This document shows positions 46,398 to 55,087 of a DNA stretch of 64,000 nucleotides, one piece after another; the first letter of the stretch is position 1; the number at the start of each line of letters is the position of its first letter. Source of the DNA: an uncultured Thalassolituus sp. (GTDB lineage Bacteria; Pseudomonadota; Gammaproteobacteria; Pseudomonadales; Oceanobacteraceae); contig NZ_CATMFB010000017.1 of assembly GCF_950066645.1 (NCBI RefSeq), forward strand, positions 19,114 to 83,113, written 5' to 3'. A model generated the notes under the pieces. That model was not told the origin of the DNA. It ran no database searches and saw only the letters and a list, made by a program, of their open reading frames with translations. A program made the position numbers and the translations under genes.

Positions 46398-47279
46398 TCA
46401 GGAGCGGCGGCGGAAGCCCGCGGGTGCAGGATGTTGAGTCAGGCCAGCCAGCGCCTCAATCTGCCAGTGTTCTGTTGCCCATTCCAGCAGGGTCTGGCAG
46501 GAAGCGCCGCGCAACGATGCTGGCGGGTGTTGTTGCAGCCAGTCGAGCGCCTGCCAGAGCACGTCAGCAGCATCGGCAGCCCGTAACGGCAGCGCCAGAT
46601 TCTGCTTACTCAGCTTCTGACCGTTGTCTTCTGTGGCCACCGGAATATGGCTGTATTCAGGGTGAGGCAGTTTCAGCGCCTGCTGCAGAAGGTATTGCCT
46701 GGCGGTGGAGTCGATCAGGTCTATGCCTCTGACCACATGTGTGATCTGCTGAAAGGCATCGTCGGTGATAACAGCCAGCTGATACGACCATAAGGTGTCC
46801 CGTCGACGGATAACAAAGTCGCCGATATCCTGTTCCAGCTGGTAACTGTGATCAGCCTGCAGGCCATCGTGCAGGGTCAGTTCACCGGAAGGGCAGAGGA
46901 AGCGCCAGGCGAAATCTGTCTGACCGGGAGTCGGGCAGATGCCCAGATGAAGGCGGTCGCCCAGTTGGCGGCGAGAACAGGCACAGGGAAATGCCAGCCC
47001 CTGCTGCCGTAGCCGAGCCAGCGTTTCTTCGTAGGCCTCACTACGTTCACTCTGGCGTATGACGGGGCCGTCCCAGAAGAGACCATAGTCTTCCAGAATG
47101 CGCAGGATTGAGTCAGCGGCGGTTGGATCTTCGCGGGGTGGATCGAGATCTTCGATGCGGACAGACCAGCGCCCCTGATGATGCCGGGCGTCGAGATAGC
47201 TCGCGAGTGCAGCCAGCAGAGAGCCGAAGTGCAGTGGTCCGGTCGGAGAGGGGGCGAAACGTCCGTGGTATTCAGACAT
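46398..47279 (-). CDS. gluQ: Glutamyl-Q tRNA(Asp) synthetase GluQ
   Basis: A 293-residue paralogue of the GluRS catalytic domain with no anticodon domain. It attaches glutamate to the queuosine of tRNA-Asp. The HIGH-like motif is in FAPSPTGPLHFGSL, with the KMSKS-like GQKLSKQNLALPL and the CACSRRQL zinc region. It works on the product of QueG, encoded at 2.1 kb. It follows dksA, the usual pairing. Confidence 0.95.
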   Translation of the reverse strand: MSEYHGRFAPSPTGPLHFGSLLAALASYLDARHHQGRWSVRIEDLDPPREDPTAADSILRILEDYGLFWDGPVIRQSERSEAYEETLARLRQQGLAFPCACSRRQLGDRLHLGICPTPGQTDFAWRFLCPSGELTLHDGLQADHSYQLEQDIGDFVIRRRDTLWSYQLAVITDDAFQQITHVVRGIDLIDSTARQYLLQQALKLPHPEYSHIPVATEDNGQKLSKQNLALPLRAADAADVLWQALDWLQQHPPASLRGASCQTLLEWATEHWQIEALAGLTQHPAPAGFRRRS

Positions 47280-47329
47280 AAGAAATGTACAGACAGCGGA
47301 GCTGAATCAGCCCCGCCGTTTGCAGAAGA

Positions 47330-47764
47330 TCAGACGCCGAGCTGTTTTTCTTTGATTTCAGCCAGGGTCTTACAGTCGATACAGAGGTCTGCAGTCGGAC
47401 GTGCTTCCAGTCGACGGATGCCGATCTCGACGCCACAGGCTTCACAGTAGCCGTAATCATCTTTGTCGATCAGGTCGATGGTCTTCTCAATCTTCTTCAG
47501 CAGCTTACGCTCGCGATCGCGGGTCCGCAGCTCCAGGCTGAACTCTTCTTCCTGGCTGGCACGATCGTTCGGGTCAGCGTAGTTGTTGAGTTCGGTCTGC
47601 ATGTGTTCTTTGGTGCGGTCAACTTCTTCCATCAGTTCCTGACGCCAGTTGCTCAGAATGCTACGGAAGTGGTTACGCTGCGCCTCGTTCATGTACTCCT
47701 CACCATCCTTGATGGCGTATGGAGTAAAGTCAGACAGGGCAAATTCTTTTTTATCTTGCGGCAT
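47330..47764 (-). CDS. dksA: RNA polymerase-binding transcription factor DksA
   Basis: A 144-residue secondary-channel protein that, with ppGpp, tunes rRNA and amino-acid promoters. The coiled coil (about 30-105, with the tip DPNDRASQEEEF) carries the two Asp of the active tip; a four-Cys zinc finger (CEACGVEIG then CIDCK) follows. Normal length. Confidence 0.97.
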   Translation of the reverse strand: MPQDKKEFALSDFTPYAIKDGEEYMNEAQRNHFRSILSNWRQELMEEVDRTKEHMQTELNNYADPNDRASQEEEFSLELRTRDRERKLLKKIEKTIDLIDKDDYGYCEACGVEIGIRRLEARPTADLCIDCKTLAEIKEKQLGV

Positions 47765-47982
47765 TTCTCTTGTGCCTCACCTGTTCAGTAGGTCATCACG
47801 CAACACTGCGCCTTTTTAGGTAAGGCGGGGAAACTATCAGATAAACCAATCATCGCCAATACTTTATATAGGGTTTTAGTCGCTTAAAGTGCCACTCTGT
47901 GACATGGGCCACTTTCAGTCTCATGTTGTGAGTGGCTGGTGATCTGTCACAATAAGCCAGTAAACAGAACTTATTGAGAATC

Positions 47983-49146
47983 ATGTCAGTAAACACTAAG
48001 CGTAGCAGAGAGGTTCAGCCTTTCCAGGTGATGGCCATTCTGGCCGAGGCGCATGCACTTCAGGCTCAGGGGCAGGACATCATTCATCTGGAAGTCGGCG
48101 AACCTGATTTTCCGACCCCGGAACCCGTGACAGAAGCCGCGATCAGGGCGTTAAGGGCCGGGCACACAGGGTATACGCCTGCGCTTGGTCTGCCGCAGTT
48201 ACGTGAGCGGCTGGCCCAGTATTACCACGAACGCTTTGGTGTTGAGGTGGCCTCGTCGCGGATTCTGCTGACGCCCGGGGCATCGGGTGCGCTGTTACTG
48301 CTTGCGGCTGCCCGGCTTAATCCGGGGGACGGTCTGTTACTGGCTGATCCCGGGTATCCGTGTAACCGCCATTTTGCCCGGGTATTTGAGGCGCATGGTC
48401 AGCTGGTGCCCTGCGGGCCGCAACAGAAATATCAGCTGACAGCGGCGGATATTGAGCAGCACTGGCAGGCGAACACTCAGGCGGCGCTGGTGGCGACGCC
48501 GGCGAACCCCACAGGCACCGTATTGTCTCTGAGTGAGCTTGAGCAACTGAACCAGGCTTGTCAGGCGCAAGGTGGTGAGTTGTGGGTCGATGAGATTTAT
48601 CAGGGTCTGAACTACGGTGACGCGCCGGAGACGGTGCTTTCCGTGGCGGATGACGCTGTAGTACTGAACAGTTTTTCTAAATTCTTTGGCATGACAGGCT
48701 GGCGCCTGGGTTGGACTGTGGTGCCAGAAAGCTGGGTGCCGGCGATGGATACTCTGGCGCAGAATCTCTTTCTCGCGCCCCCAACCCCCGCGCAATATGC
48801 GGCACTGGGGGCATTTACCCCGGACGTGATGGCGATTCTCGAGGAGCGGCGGCAGATTCTTGCAGAGCGCCGCGATTATCTGCTTGAAGCACTGCCGACA
48901 CTTGGGTTCAACGTACCTGTCGCTCCAGAGGGCGCGTTTTATGTGTACGCGGACGCCAGCCGCTTTACCGATGACAGCCTGAGCTTCTGCGCGCGGATTC
49001 TCCGCGAAACCGGTGTTGCGCTGACCCCGGGGGTCGATTTTGGTGAGTATCGGGCGGGCAGTCATATTCGTTTTGCCTTTACGACGGATCTTACGCGACT
49101 GCGTGAGGCCATCGAGCGCCTCGGGAACTGGCTGGAGACACTATGA
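47983..49146 (+). CDS. PLP-dependent class I/II aminotransferase
   Basis: A 387-residue fold-type I aminotransferase. [24 protein letters not shown] and the PLP-lysine motif NSFSKFFGMTGWRLGW are conserved. The amino-acid substrate cannot be fixed; the closest families are aspartate/alanine-type aminotransferases found next to sfsA in Pseudomonas. The ATG at 47983 is preferred to a TTG at 47974. Its stop overlaps the sfsA ATG (ATGA). The 218-bp gap to dksA holds both promoters. Confidence 0.92.
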   Translation: MSVNTKRSREVQPFQVMAILAEAHALQAQGQDIIHLEVGEPDFPTPEPVTEAAIRALRAGHTGYTPALGLPQLRERLAQYYHERFGVEVASSRILLTPGASGALLLLAAARLNPGDGLLLADPGYPCNRHFARVFEAHGQLVPCGPQQKYQLTAADIEQHWQANTQAALVATPANPTGTVLSLSELEQLNQACQAQGGELWVDEIYQGLNYGDAPETVLSVADDAVVLNSFSKFFGMTGWRLGWTVVPESWVPAMDTLAQNLFLAPPTPAQYAALGAFTPDVMAILEERRQILAERRDYLLEALPTLGFNVPVAPEGAFYVYADASRFTDDSLSFCARILRETGVALTPGVDFGEYRAGSHIRFAFTTDLTRLREAIERLGNWLETL

Positions 49147-49853
49147 ATTATCCGGCTGAACTGATCCCGGCCACGCTTGTCCGGCGCTATAAACGCTTTC
49201 TCGCGGATGTCGTGCTGGACGATGGCTCCGAGCTGACTGTCCATTGCCCGAATACGGGATCTATGAAGCGCTGTGCCGAGCCTGGCTGGAAGGTCTGGCT
49301 GGCCGACAGTGCCAACCCTAAGCGCAAATATCGCTACACCCTGGAATGGGTGCTGGTGGATGACAGCTACCGTGCCTGTGTGAATACGGCACAGCCCAAT
49401 CGCGTGATCGGCGAGGCTCTTCGTAATGGCCGTATTCCCGGGTTGACCGGTTACGATGAGGTGCAGTCTGAGCCCCGTGTTGAAGATGGTCGTCTGGACT
49501 TCTGCCTGCATAAAGCGGACGGCGCGCGCTGCTGGGTGGAAGTGAAAAGCGTCACTCTGCTGGAGCAGGACAATGGTCTGGGGTGTTTTCCTGATGCCGT
49601 GACAGAGCGTGGTCTGAAGCACCTGCGTCGGTTGGCAGAGCTGAAAAAGCAGGGCGACCGCGCGGTGCTGGTCTTTTGTGTGCCGCACGAAGGCATCCGT
49701 GAGGTCAGCGCCGCTGAACATATCGATCCGGCCTACGCGGCAGCACTGCGCGACGTCGTGGCAGGGGGCGTGGAAGTACTGGCGGTTAGTGTCAGTTTTA
49801 CGCAGACGCCAGCGGCAATGACAGCGGCCGGGCTGCTGCCCGTCAGGCTGTAG
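49143..49853 (+). CDS. sfsA: DNA/RNA nuclease SfsA
   Basis: A 236-residue OB-fold plus restriction-endonuclease-like protein, named for sugar-fermentation stimulation; nucleic-acid binding or nuclease activity is reported for the family. HCPNTGSMKRCAEPG, EVKSVTL (nuclease Glu-x-Lys) and FPDAVTERGLKHL are diagnostic. Translationally coupled to the aminotransferase; tail-to-tail overlap of 11 bases with the Rieske gene. Confidence 0.94.
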   Translation: MNYPAELIPATLVRRYKRFLADVVLDDGSELTVHCPNTGSMKRCAEPGWKVWLADSANPKRKYRYTLEWVLVDDSYRACVNTAQPNRVIGEALRNGRIPGLTGYDEVQSEPRVEDGRLDFCLHKADGARCWVEVKSVTLLEQDNGLGCFPDAVTERGLKHLRRLAELKKQGDRAVLVFCVPHEGIREVSAAEHIDPAYAAALRDVVAGGVEVLAVSVSFTQTPAAMTAAGLLPVRL

Positions 49854-50184
49854 CTTCAGGCGTCAGGTCGACTTCGATCTTTCCATCAATCTCCCGACAG
49901 GGAAGCGCTTTCAGTGATTGTCCCGTACAAGGGCCAGAAATGCAGTGTCCGCTGTCAATCAGAAACAGCGCACCGTGCATGGCACACTGAATCAGACTGC
50001 CGTCACTGTCCAGAAACTGGTCTGGTTGCCATTCCAGGGGAATGCCCAGGTGCGGGCAATGGTTGCGGTAGGCGTATACGTGCGAGCGATGGCGCACGAT
50101 AAAAAGTGCCTGCCCGTCGGGTTCGAAGCCGCGGGATTCGCCCTCGGTCAGTTCGGAGGAGGTGCAGAGCGTCCGGAAGGTCAT
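49843..50184 (-). CDS. Rieske [2Fe-2S] domain protein
   Basis: A small ferredoxin-like Rieske protein of about 113 residues from the ATG at 50184; a start at 50226 would add 14. Cluster ligands are CPHLG (Cys-x-His) and CAMHGALF (Cys-x2-His). No oxygenase partner lies nearby, so it is probably an electron carrier of unknown partner. The Fur-linked promoter about 190 bp upstream is cut off from it by a strong terminator. Confidence 0.85.
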   Translation of the reverse strand: MTFRTLCTSSELTEGESRGFEPDGQALFIVRHRSHVYAYRNHCPHLGIPLEWQPDQFLDSDGSLIQCAMHGALFLIDSGHCISGPCTGQSLKALPCREIDGKIEVDLTPEATA

Positions 50185-50246
50185 CAGTTCAGAGCTTGGT
50201 TGCAGAAATACAGCGAGAGAATACAACGGATACCCGGAGAGCGGGC

Positions 50247-50361
50247 AAAAAAATGCCCCTCATAAAGAGGGGCGAAGCAACCGTGATTAGCTTGATGAGA
50301 GAGATCACCATTCAAAACTGTTCGCCTGAATGCTGATTATCGAAGGAGCTACCCTCCGATG
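50247..50361 (-). ncRNA. Putative Fur-repressed small RNA (RyhB/PrrF-type logic)
   Basis: A predicted transcript of about 115 nt with no coding capacity that I can support. The 5' end folds into an 8-bp hairpin (ATCGGAGG with CCTTCGAT, 6-base loop, one G-U pair), followed by about 60 unpaired-looking bases, then the terminator GCCCCTC-TTTAT-GAGGGGC and T7. The promoter is overlapped by two Fur-like boxes. This matches the layout of iron-sparing sRNAs, but I see no clear sequence identity to RyhB or PrrF. Ends are inferred. Confidence 0.72.
50255..50273 (-). terminator. Terminator of the Fur-linked sRNA
   Basis: GCCCCTC and GAGGGGC around a 5-base loop; on the minus strand followed by ATTTTTTT. 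Confidence 0.9.
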
Positions 50362-50367
50362 AGTTGA

Positions 50368-50408
50368 ATACTAGGATGATAATTATTCGCAGTCAATAAT
50401 AATTCTCA
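50368..50408 (-). promoter_or_regulatory. Sigma-70 promoter with tandem Fur boxes
   Basis: On the minus strand TTGACT (50391-50396) and TAGTAT (50368-50373) are 17 bp apart. A Fur box fills the spacer (50377-50391, 12 of 14 positions of the 7-1-7 repeat) and a second covers the -35 and upstream (50394-50408, 11 of 14). Binding would block RNA polymerase directly. Confidence 0.75.
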
Positions 50409-50415
50409 TTTATTT

Positions 50416-51234
50416 TTAAATTGGCTGAGTCTGACCGGTTTTGTCGCTTCCTGTCTGTTCAAGAAGCTGCTGGTTCATTATCGATATCCGTCTCGCAAGG
50501 TTCTCAATCAGGTTCAGAGCGGCCTGGGGCTGAGCCTGAATAAGGACATTAAAATCTTCTTTGGGGACGGCCATGACTGAGCACGGCGTGCGCGCACGGA
50601 CGGTGGCAGTCCGGGGCTCTTTCGTGAACACCGCCATTGCGCCAAATACTTCGTCCTCGCCGAGCGTACCGACGTTTACCCCATCGACCAGAACATCGGC
50701 TTCGCCACTGATGATGGTGTACACCATATCGGCTTCATCGCCCTGGTTAATGATGTTCTCGCCGGTTACAAAATTGAGGAAACCAGCGGCGGGCACCCGT
50801 TCATCCGGCATCACACGGGCCAGATGATTGGTTAACAGGGCGTTGCTGGTGATCAGCAGATGGCTCCAGCAATGCTGGCGACGGGGATCGCTGTATATAT
50901 GGCGCAGCATCAGGTCGCGTTCGATCGGCTGCAGCTCGACATAGCCTTCAGCGGAGAGTACCGGCGATTGCTGGTGAAAGGCCTGGGTCAGGCCAATCAG
51001 ATCGCCTTCTTCATAACTGATGACGGTTTCACCGTTCTGATTCAGTTCAATGATGCCGTCGAGGACCAGAAAAACAGAATCGCGGTCGAAGTGCTCGTGC
51101 AGATCGTCCAGAGACTCATAAGTCACAGCAGGTCGGGTAAACTCCATTCCGCTTAACAGCTCGCGGGTCAATTGCTGCAGTCGGCCAGTAATTTCTTCTA
51201 TGCCGTCGGCGGGGTGGGTTCCTGTCAGGTACAT
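50416..51234 (-). CDS. Cyclic-nucleotide-binding-domain protein without HTH
   Basis: A 272-residue cytoplasmic protein. The second half (about 145-250) is a clear cNMP-binding domain (VYTIISGEADVLVDG, EVFGAMAVFTKEPRTATVRA, whose phosphate cassette keeps the Arg). The first half (about 35-110) looks like a degenerate cNMP domain (FLVLDGIIELNQNGE). There is no DNA-binding domain, so it is not a CRP-type regulator; a signalling or targeting role is likely. The partner is unknown. Confidence 0.85.
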   Translation of the reverse strand: MYLTGTHPADGIEEITGRLQQLTRELLSGMEFTRPAVTYESLDDLHEHFDRDSVFLVLDGIIELNQNGETVISYEEGDLIGLTQAFHQQSPVLSAEGYVELQPIERDLMLRHIYSDPRRQHCWSHLLITSNALLTNHLARVMPDERVPAAGFLNFVTGENIINQGDEADMVYTIISGEADVLVDGVNVGTLGEDEVFGAMAVFTKEPRTATVRARTPCSVMAVPKEDFNVLIQAQPQAALNLIENLARRISIMNQQLLEQTGSDKTGQTQPI

Positions 51235-51346
51235 ATCAGTTCCTCGCTGTGCTTTGCCTCTGCGGGCAATTCATCAATGACGATACTTTACGCCGTTCTG
51301 ACAGGGGATAAAGTGTCTGGCCGCAGGGGTGATAACTGAGTCACAG

Positions 51347-51688
51347 TTAAATTGTGTGGCGCAATCGGGTGCCTAGTTTTACAGACATCTGTATTTCTTC
51401 TGCAGAGATTTCCGCAGGAAAGTAACAGCCACTGACCTTAGCATCCGCGAGGCTGGCGCCATCGAGCCTGCAACCACGGAAATCAATACCTCTGAGGTCT
51501 GAGCCACGGAAATAGGTATCTGTCAGATCCATACCGCTAAGTTCGATTTTGCGGAGATCCAGTCCGCGCAGGTCACAGCCCTTCAGGTCACAGGCCTGCC
51601 CGCTCTCCCGTGCTTTGTTAAAACCGGCGACATCATCGTTCCTCAGCATCAGGTATAGAGGGTCCTGACTGATCTGGGGTGTGGTCAT
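51347..51688 (-). CDS. Pentapeptide-repeat protein
   Basis: About 113 residues from the ATG at 51688 (AGGAG 11 bases upstream). Seven or so pentapeptide repeats A(D/N)LxX run from CDLKGCDLRGLDLRK to GASLADAKVSGCYF, expected to form a short right-handed quadrilateral beta-helix. The frame is open upstream, but that part is antisense to polB and lacks repeats. Function unknown. Confidence 0.82.
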   Translation of the reverse strand: MTTPQISQDPLYLMLRNDDVAGFNKARESGQACDLKGCDLRGLDLRKIELSGMDLTDTYFRGSDLRGIDFRGCRLDGASLADAKVSGCYFPAEISAEEIQMSVKLGTRLRHTI

Positions 51689-51746
51689 GTATCCACTCCT
51701 GCAATAGACTCGTGTTTCTTCAGTATAGAAACGAAATTCCGAAACG

Positions 51747-54092
51747 TTGCTTCCTGCATTCCTGTTATCCAGCCGCTGGCATGATGAAAACGACACAAGC
51801 ATCCTGACTTTCTGGTGGTCTACCCCTGAGGGTCCGGTCAGAACCCGTGTCGTACAGCCGTGCGTGTGTTTTATTCCTGCCCCGGATATGGCGCGGGCAC
51901 AGCAGGTGGCGGACACTCTCGGGTGGCCTGTTACCCTGCGTAACGTCGCAATGTCGATGTTTGATGGACGTCCGGCCTGTGCCTGTTATCTGCCTTCGGG
52001 ATATCTCTATCGCTGGCGTAACGTGCTCAGGGAGCAGGATATTCCTGTTCGCGAGCTGGATATCCGCCCGACAGACCGTTATCTGATGGAGCGCTTTGTG
52101 ACGGGGTCGGCCAACCTGATTCCTGAGCGCAGTGAAAGACATGACGGCTGGCAGGACGTTTATCTGTCGGCGCTGAAAAGCGGCAGCTACCAACCTGCGC
52201 TGCGTTGTCTGTCGGTCGACATTGAAACCTCGTATCCCCGCACTGGGGAACCAGACCGCCTTTTCTCCATCGGCTTTTTTGCCCGCGATTTTGAGCGGGT
52301 CATTATGATTGGTGAGGGCAGGAACACTGTGTCACTGGAGTATGTCAGTGATGAGCCTGCGCTGCTTCAGCGTTTTCTGGATGTGATTAATGACTACGAT
52401 CCGGACGCGATACTGGGCTGGAACTTTATTCAGTTTGATATGGCCTTTCTGCGGCGCAAGTTTGACGAGCATCAGCTTCCGTTCCGACTTGGCCGTGATC
52501 AGAGTGTTGTTGAGTGGCGCGAGGTGTCAGACCGCCTTTATGTGCATGTTGCGGGTCGGGTCGTGCTGGATGGGATTGAGTGTCTGCGTAACGCAACCTG
52601 GCAGTTCGAAAGTTTTGCACTGGATGATGTCGCCCGTGATCTGTTAGGCGAAGGCAAACTGCTGAAAGGCGACGAGCGTGGGCGGGATATAGAACGTTTA
52701 TTTGACGAAGATAAACCCGCGCTGGCCCGTTACAACCTGAAAGACTGTGAGCTGGTGCTGGATATATTCGATAAAACCGATCTGCTTAATTTTCTGATCG
52801 CCCGCTCCCGTATGACAGGGCTGCTGCCTGACCGCATGGGCGGGTCGGTTGCCGCATTCGAATTTATGTACCTGCCGCGTCTGCATCGCGCCGGATGGGT
52901 CGCGCCGGATATCGGAGACGGCTACAGCGCCGAGAAAAGTCCTGGTGGCTTTGTTATGGACTCGCGCCCGGGCCTGTACAACAACATTCTCGTTCTGGAT
53001 TTCAAAAGCCTGTACCCCTCGATTATCCGCACCTTCCGGATTGATCCTCAGGGGTTGGTCGAAGGCATGGCCGCTGATGTTGATGACACAGTACCCGGGT
53101 ATTTTGGTGGTCGTTTTCATCGTCAGAAACATATTCTTCCGGATCTGATCCGACACCTGGGCGAACAGCGGGAGGCGGCGAGATCTGGGGGGAATAAACC
53201 TCTTTCTCAGGCGATTAAAATTATCATGGCATCGTGCTACGGCGTGTTGGGTTCAGAGGGATGCCGTTTTTACGACACCCGGTTGTCAGCCTCTATTACC
53301 AAGCGTGGTCACGATATTATTCTGCGCACGTCTGAATGGATCCGTCAGCAGGGTTACGACGTGATTTATGGTGACACCGATTCTGTGTTCGTCTGGCTCA
53401 GAGATAACCTCGATGACGAGAGCGCCGATGAGACGGGGCGCAACCTTGCCCGTGACCTTAATCGCTGGTGGCAGGATGAACTTAAGGCGGATTTCGGGCT
53501 CGAAAGTTATCTGGAGCTGGAATACGAAACCCATTACCGGCAGTTCTTTATGCCGTCGATCCGGGGAGAAGAGACCGGCAGTAAAAAGCGTTATGCCGGG
53601 ATCATTGCCAGCGACAATCAGCTCGTATTTAAGGGGTTGGAGGCTGTGCGCAGCGACTGGACTAAGCTCGCGCGGCGCTTTCAGAAAGAACTGTATCGTC
53701 GGATATTCTATGGCGAGCCATATCAGCTCTGGCTGAAGGCAGAAGTAGATGCACTGCTTGCCGGAGAGCGCGATGATGAGCTGACCTACCGGAAGCGCCT
53801 GAAACGGCCGCTACCTATGTATCAGAGAAGCCGGCCACCTCATGCAAAGGCCGCTGCGAAAATGGATGACTGGCTGAAGCATCATGGGCGGCCGGAGAAA
53901 TATCAGGAGCGTGGTGGCTGGATAAGCTATATGCTCACGGTTAATGGCCCTGAGCCTGTCGAAATCCGGCAGTCGGCGATTGACTACAATCATTATCTGG
54001 AAAAGCAGCTACAGCCGGTGGCAGAGGCTATTTTTCAGTTCACAGGCGATGACTTTGCAGCCATTGCCGGGATTCAACACACGTTATTCTGA
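51747..54092 (+). CDS. polB: DNA polymerase II PolB
   Basis: A 781-residue family B polymerase, usually SOS-induced and used in restart and translesion synthesis. The exonuclease motif SVDIETSYPRTGEP and NFIQFDMAFLRRKFDEH, polymerase motif A DFKSLYPSIIRTF, motif B KIIMASCYGVLG and motif C YGDTDSVFVW are intact. The start is a TTG at 51747, which gives the conserved N-terminus; no ATG is available before well into the domain. I see no convincing LexA box upstream. Confidence 0.95.
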   Translation: MLPAFLLSSRWHDENDTSILTFWWSTPEGPVRTRVVQPCVCFIPAPDMARAQQVADTLGWPVTLRNVAMSMFDGRPACACYLPSGYLYRWRNVLREQDIPVRELDIRPTDRYLMERFVTGSANLIPERSERHDGWQDVYLSALKSGSYQPALRCLSVDIETSYPRTGEPDRLFSIGFFARDFERVIMIGEGRNTVSLEYVSDEPALLQRFLDVINDYDPDAILGWNFIQFDMAFLRRKFDEHQLPFRLGRDQSVVEWREVSDRLYVHVAGRVVLDGIECLRNATWQFESFALDDVARDLLGEGKLLKGDERGRDIERLFDEDKPALARYNLKDCELVLDIFDKTDLLNFLIARSRMTGLLPDRMGGSVAAFEFMYLPRLHRAGWVAPDIGDGYSAEKSPGGFVMDSRPGLYNNILVLDFKSLYPSIIRTFRIDPQGLVEGMAADVDDTVPGYFGGRFHRQKHILPDLIRHLGEQREAARSGGNKPLSQAIKIIMASCYGVLGSEGCRFYDTRLSASITKRGHDIILRTSEWIRQQGYDVIYGDTDSVFVWLRDNLDDESADETGRNLARDLNRWWQDELKADFGLESYLELEYETHYRQFFMPSIRGEETGSKKRYAGIIASDNQLVFKGLEAVRSDWTKLARRFQKELYRRIFYGEPYQLWLKAEVDALLAGERDDELTYRKRLKRPLPMYQRSRPPHAKAAAKMDDWLKHHGRPEKYQERGGWISYMLTVNGPEPVEIRQSAIDYNHYLEKQLQPVAEAIFQFTGDDFAAIAGIQHTLF

Positions 54093-54118
54093 GCGATCTT
54101 CGGTCTTCAGGAGAGATT

Positions 54119-55087
54119 ATGATCCGTACGTTACTGACCTACAAAAATGGCAAATCCCTTCAGGGGGGGCTCGAACTGATCGACGAGTGGCGCTCCAAGC
54201 CGGATACCTATCTCTGGCTGGATCTTGAAGCAGAGAGTGAAGAGCGGGAACTGGAAATTCTTAAGTCGATGAATTGCCATCCGCTGGCGATTCACGACGC
54301 TCAGCGTCCGCGCCATCCACCAAAAATTGAAGAATTCAGTAACTACACTTTTATTCTGTATCGCGGTATTGCCAGTTTCTCGGCGGAACTGGAGCATGAA
54401 GCACAGACCATCGCGCTGTTTGTTGGAAAAAATATTCTGATTACCCGCCATCCTAAAGAGGCGTTAAGCGTCAACCGTATGTTTAATGATACGGGTGCTG
54501 CGCAGCTGCGCATGGGAGCCGGTCACCTGGCTCTCAAAATCATGCATACCTCTGCCGGTATTTATCTGGATGCGCTGCTGGAATTCGAGAGTCACCTGAG
54601 CGATATCGAAGACTCGCTGGTGACCAATGGTAATGATGAACTGATGCGGGAATTAATGGTGTACCGTTCGCGGCTGGTGAAGTTGCGCCGGCTGTTTAAT
54701 TATCATCGTAATATTACCGACGAGTTGCGCAGCGAAGAATACGACCTGATCGCCATTTCTGATGAGCCGATGCGCCATGCCATTACTGATCTGCATGACC
54801 GTTTTGATCGCCTGTACACGATGACAGAAATGTTTTATTCGATCTGTGGCGACCTGATTGATGGTTACCTGTCTATTGCTTCTCATCAGCTGAACCGGAC
54901 GATGCAGGTTCTGACAGTGATTACCGCGATCTTCATCCCGCTCGGCTTCCTGGCCGGACTGTACGGGATGAATTTCGAGTATATCCCTGAACTTCACGCC
55001 AGAAATGGATACTTCTACCTGCTTGGCGTCATGGGAATGATCGCTGTAGGTCTGCTGGTCCTGTTCCGAAAAATACGCTGGTTATAA
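54119..55087 (+). CDS. CorA-family divalent cation transporter
   Basis: A 322-residue CorA/ZntB-type protein. A long cytoplasmic alpha/beta and stalk region is followed by two C-terminal membrane helices, the first ending in YGMNFEYIPEL, the pore GMN motif, and the last ending in a basic tail (RKIRW). The GMN is like CorA and not like E. coli ZntB (GVN), so Mg2+/Co2+/Ni2+ or Zn2+ all remain possible. GAGAG precedes the ATG. It overlaps the convergent peroxidase gene by 6 bases. Confidence 0.9.
   Translation: MIRTLLTYKNGKSLQGGLELIDEWRSKPDTYLWLDLEAESEERELEILKSMNCHPLAIHDAQRPRHPPKIEEFSNYTFILYRGIASFSAELEHEAQTIALFVGKNILITRHPKEALSVNRMFNDTGAAQLRMGAGHLALKIMHTSAGIYLDALLEFESHLSDIEDSLVTNGNDELMRELMVYRSRLVKLRRLFNYHRNITDELRSEEYDLIAISDEPMRHAITDLHDRFDRLYTMTEMFYSICGDLIDGYLSIASHQLNRTMQVLTVITAIFIPLGFLAGLYGMNFEYIPELHARNGYFYLLGVMGMIAVGLLVLFRKIRWL

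Noticed and set aside
50189..50311. 40-codon hydrophobic ORF on the minus strand overlapping the Fur-linked sRNA
   Set aside because: It reads through the strong terminator, has no Shine-Dalgarno before its ATG and no recognisable similarity.
51690..51746. LexA box before polB
   Set aside because: polB is often SOS-controlled, but no CTG-N10-CAG pattern with acceptable flanks is visible.
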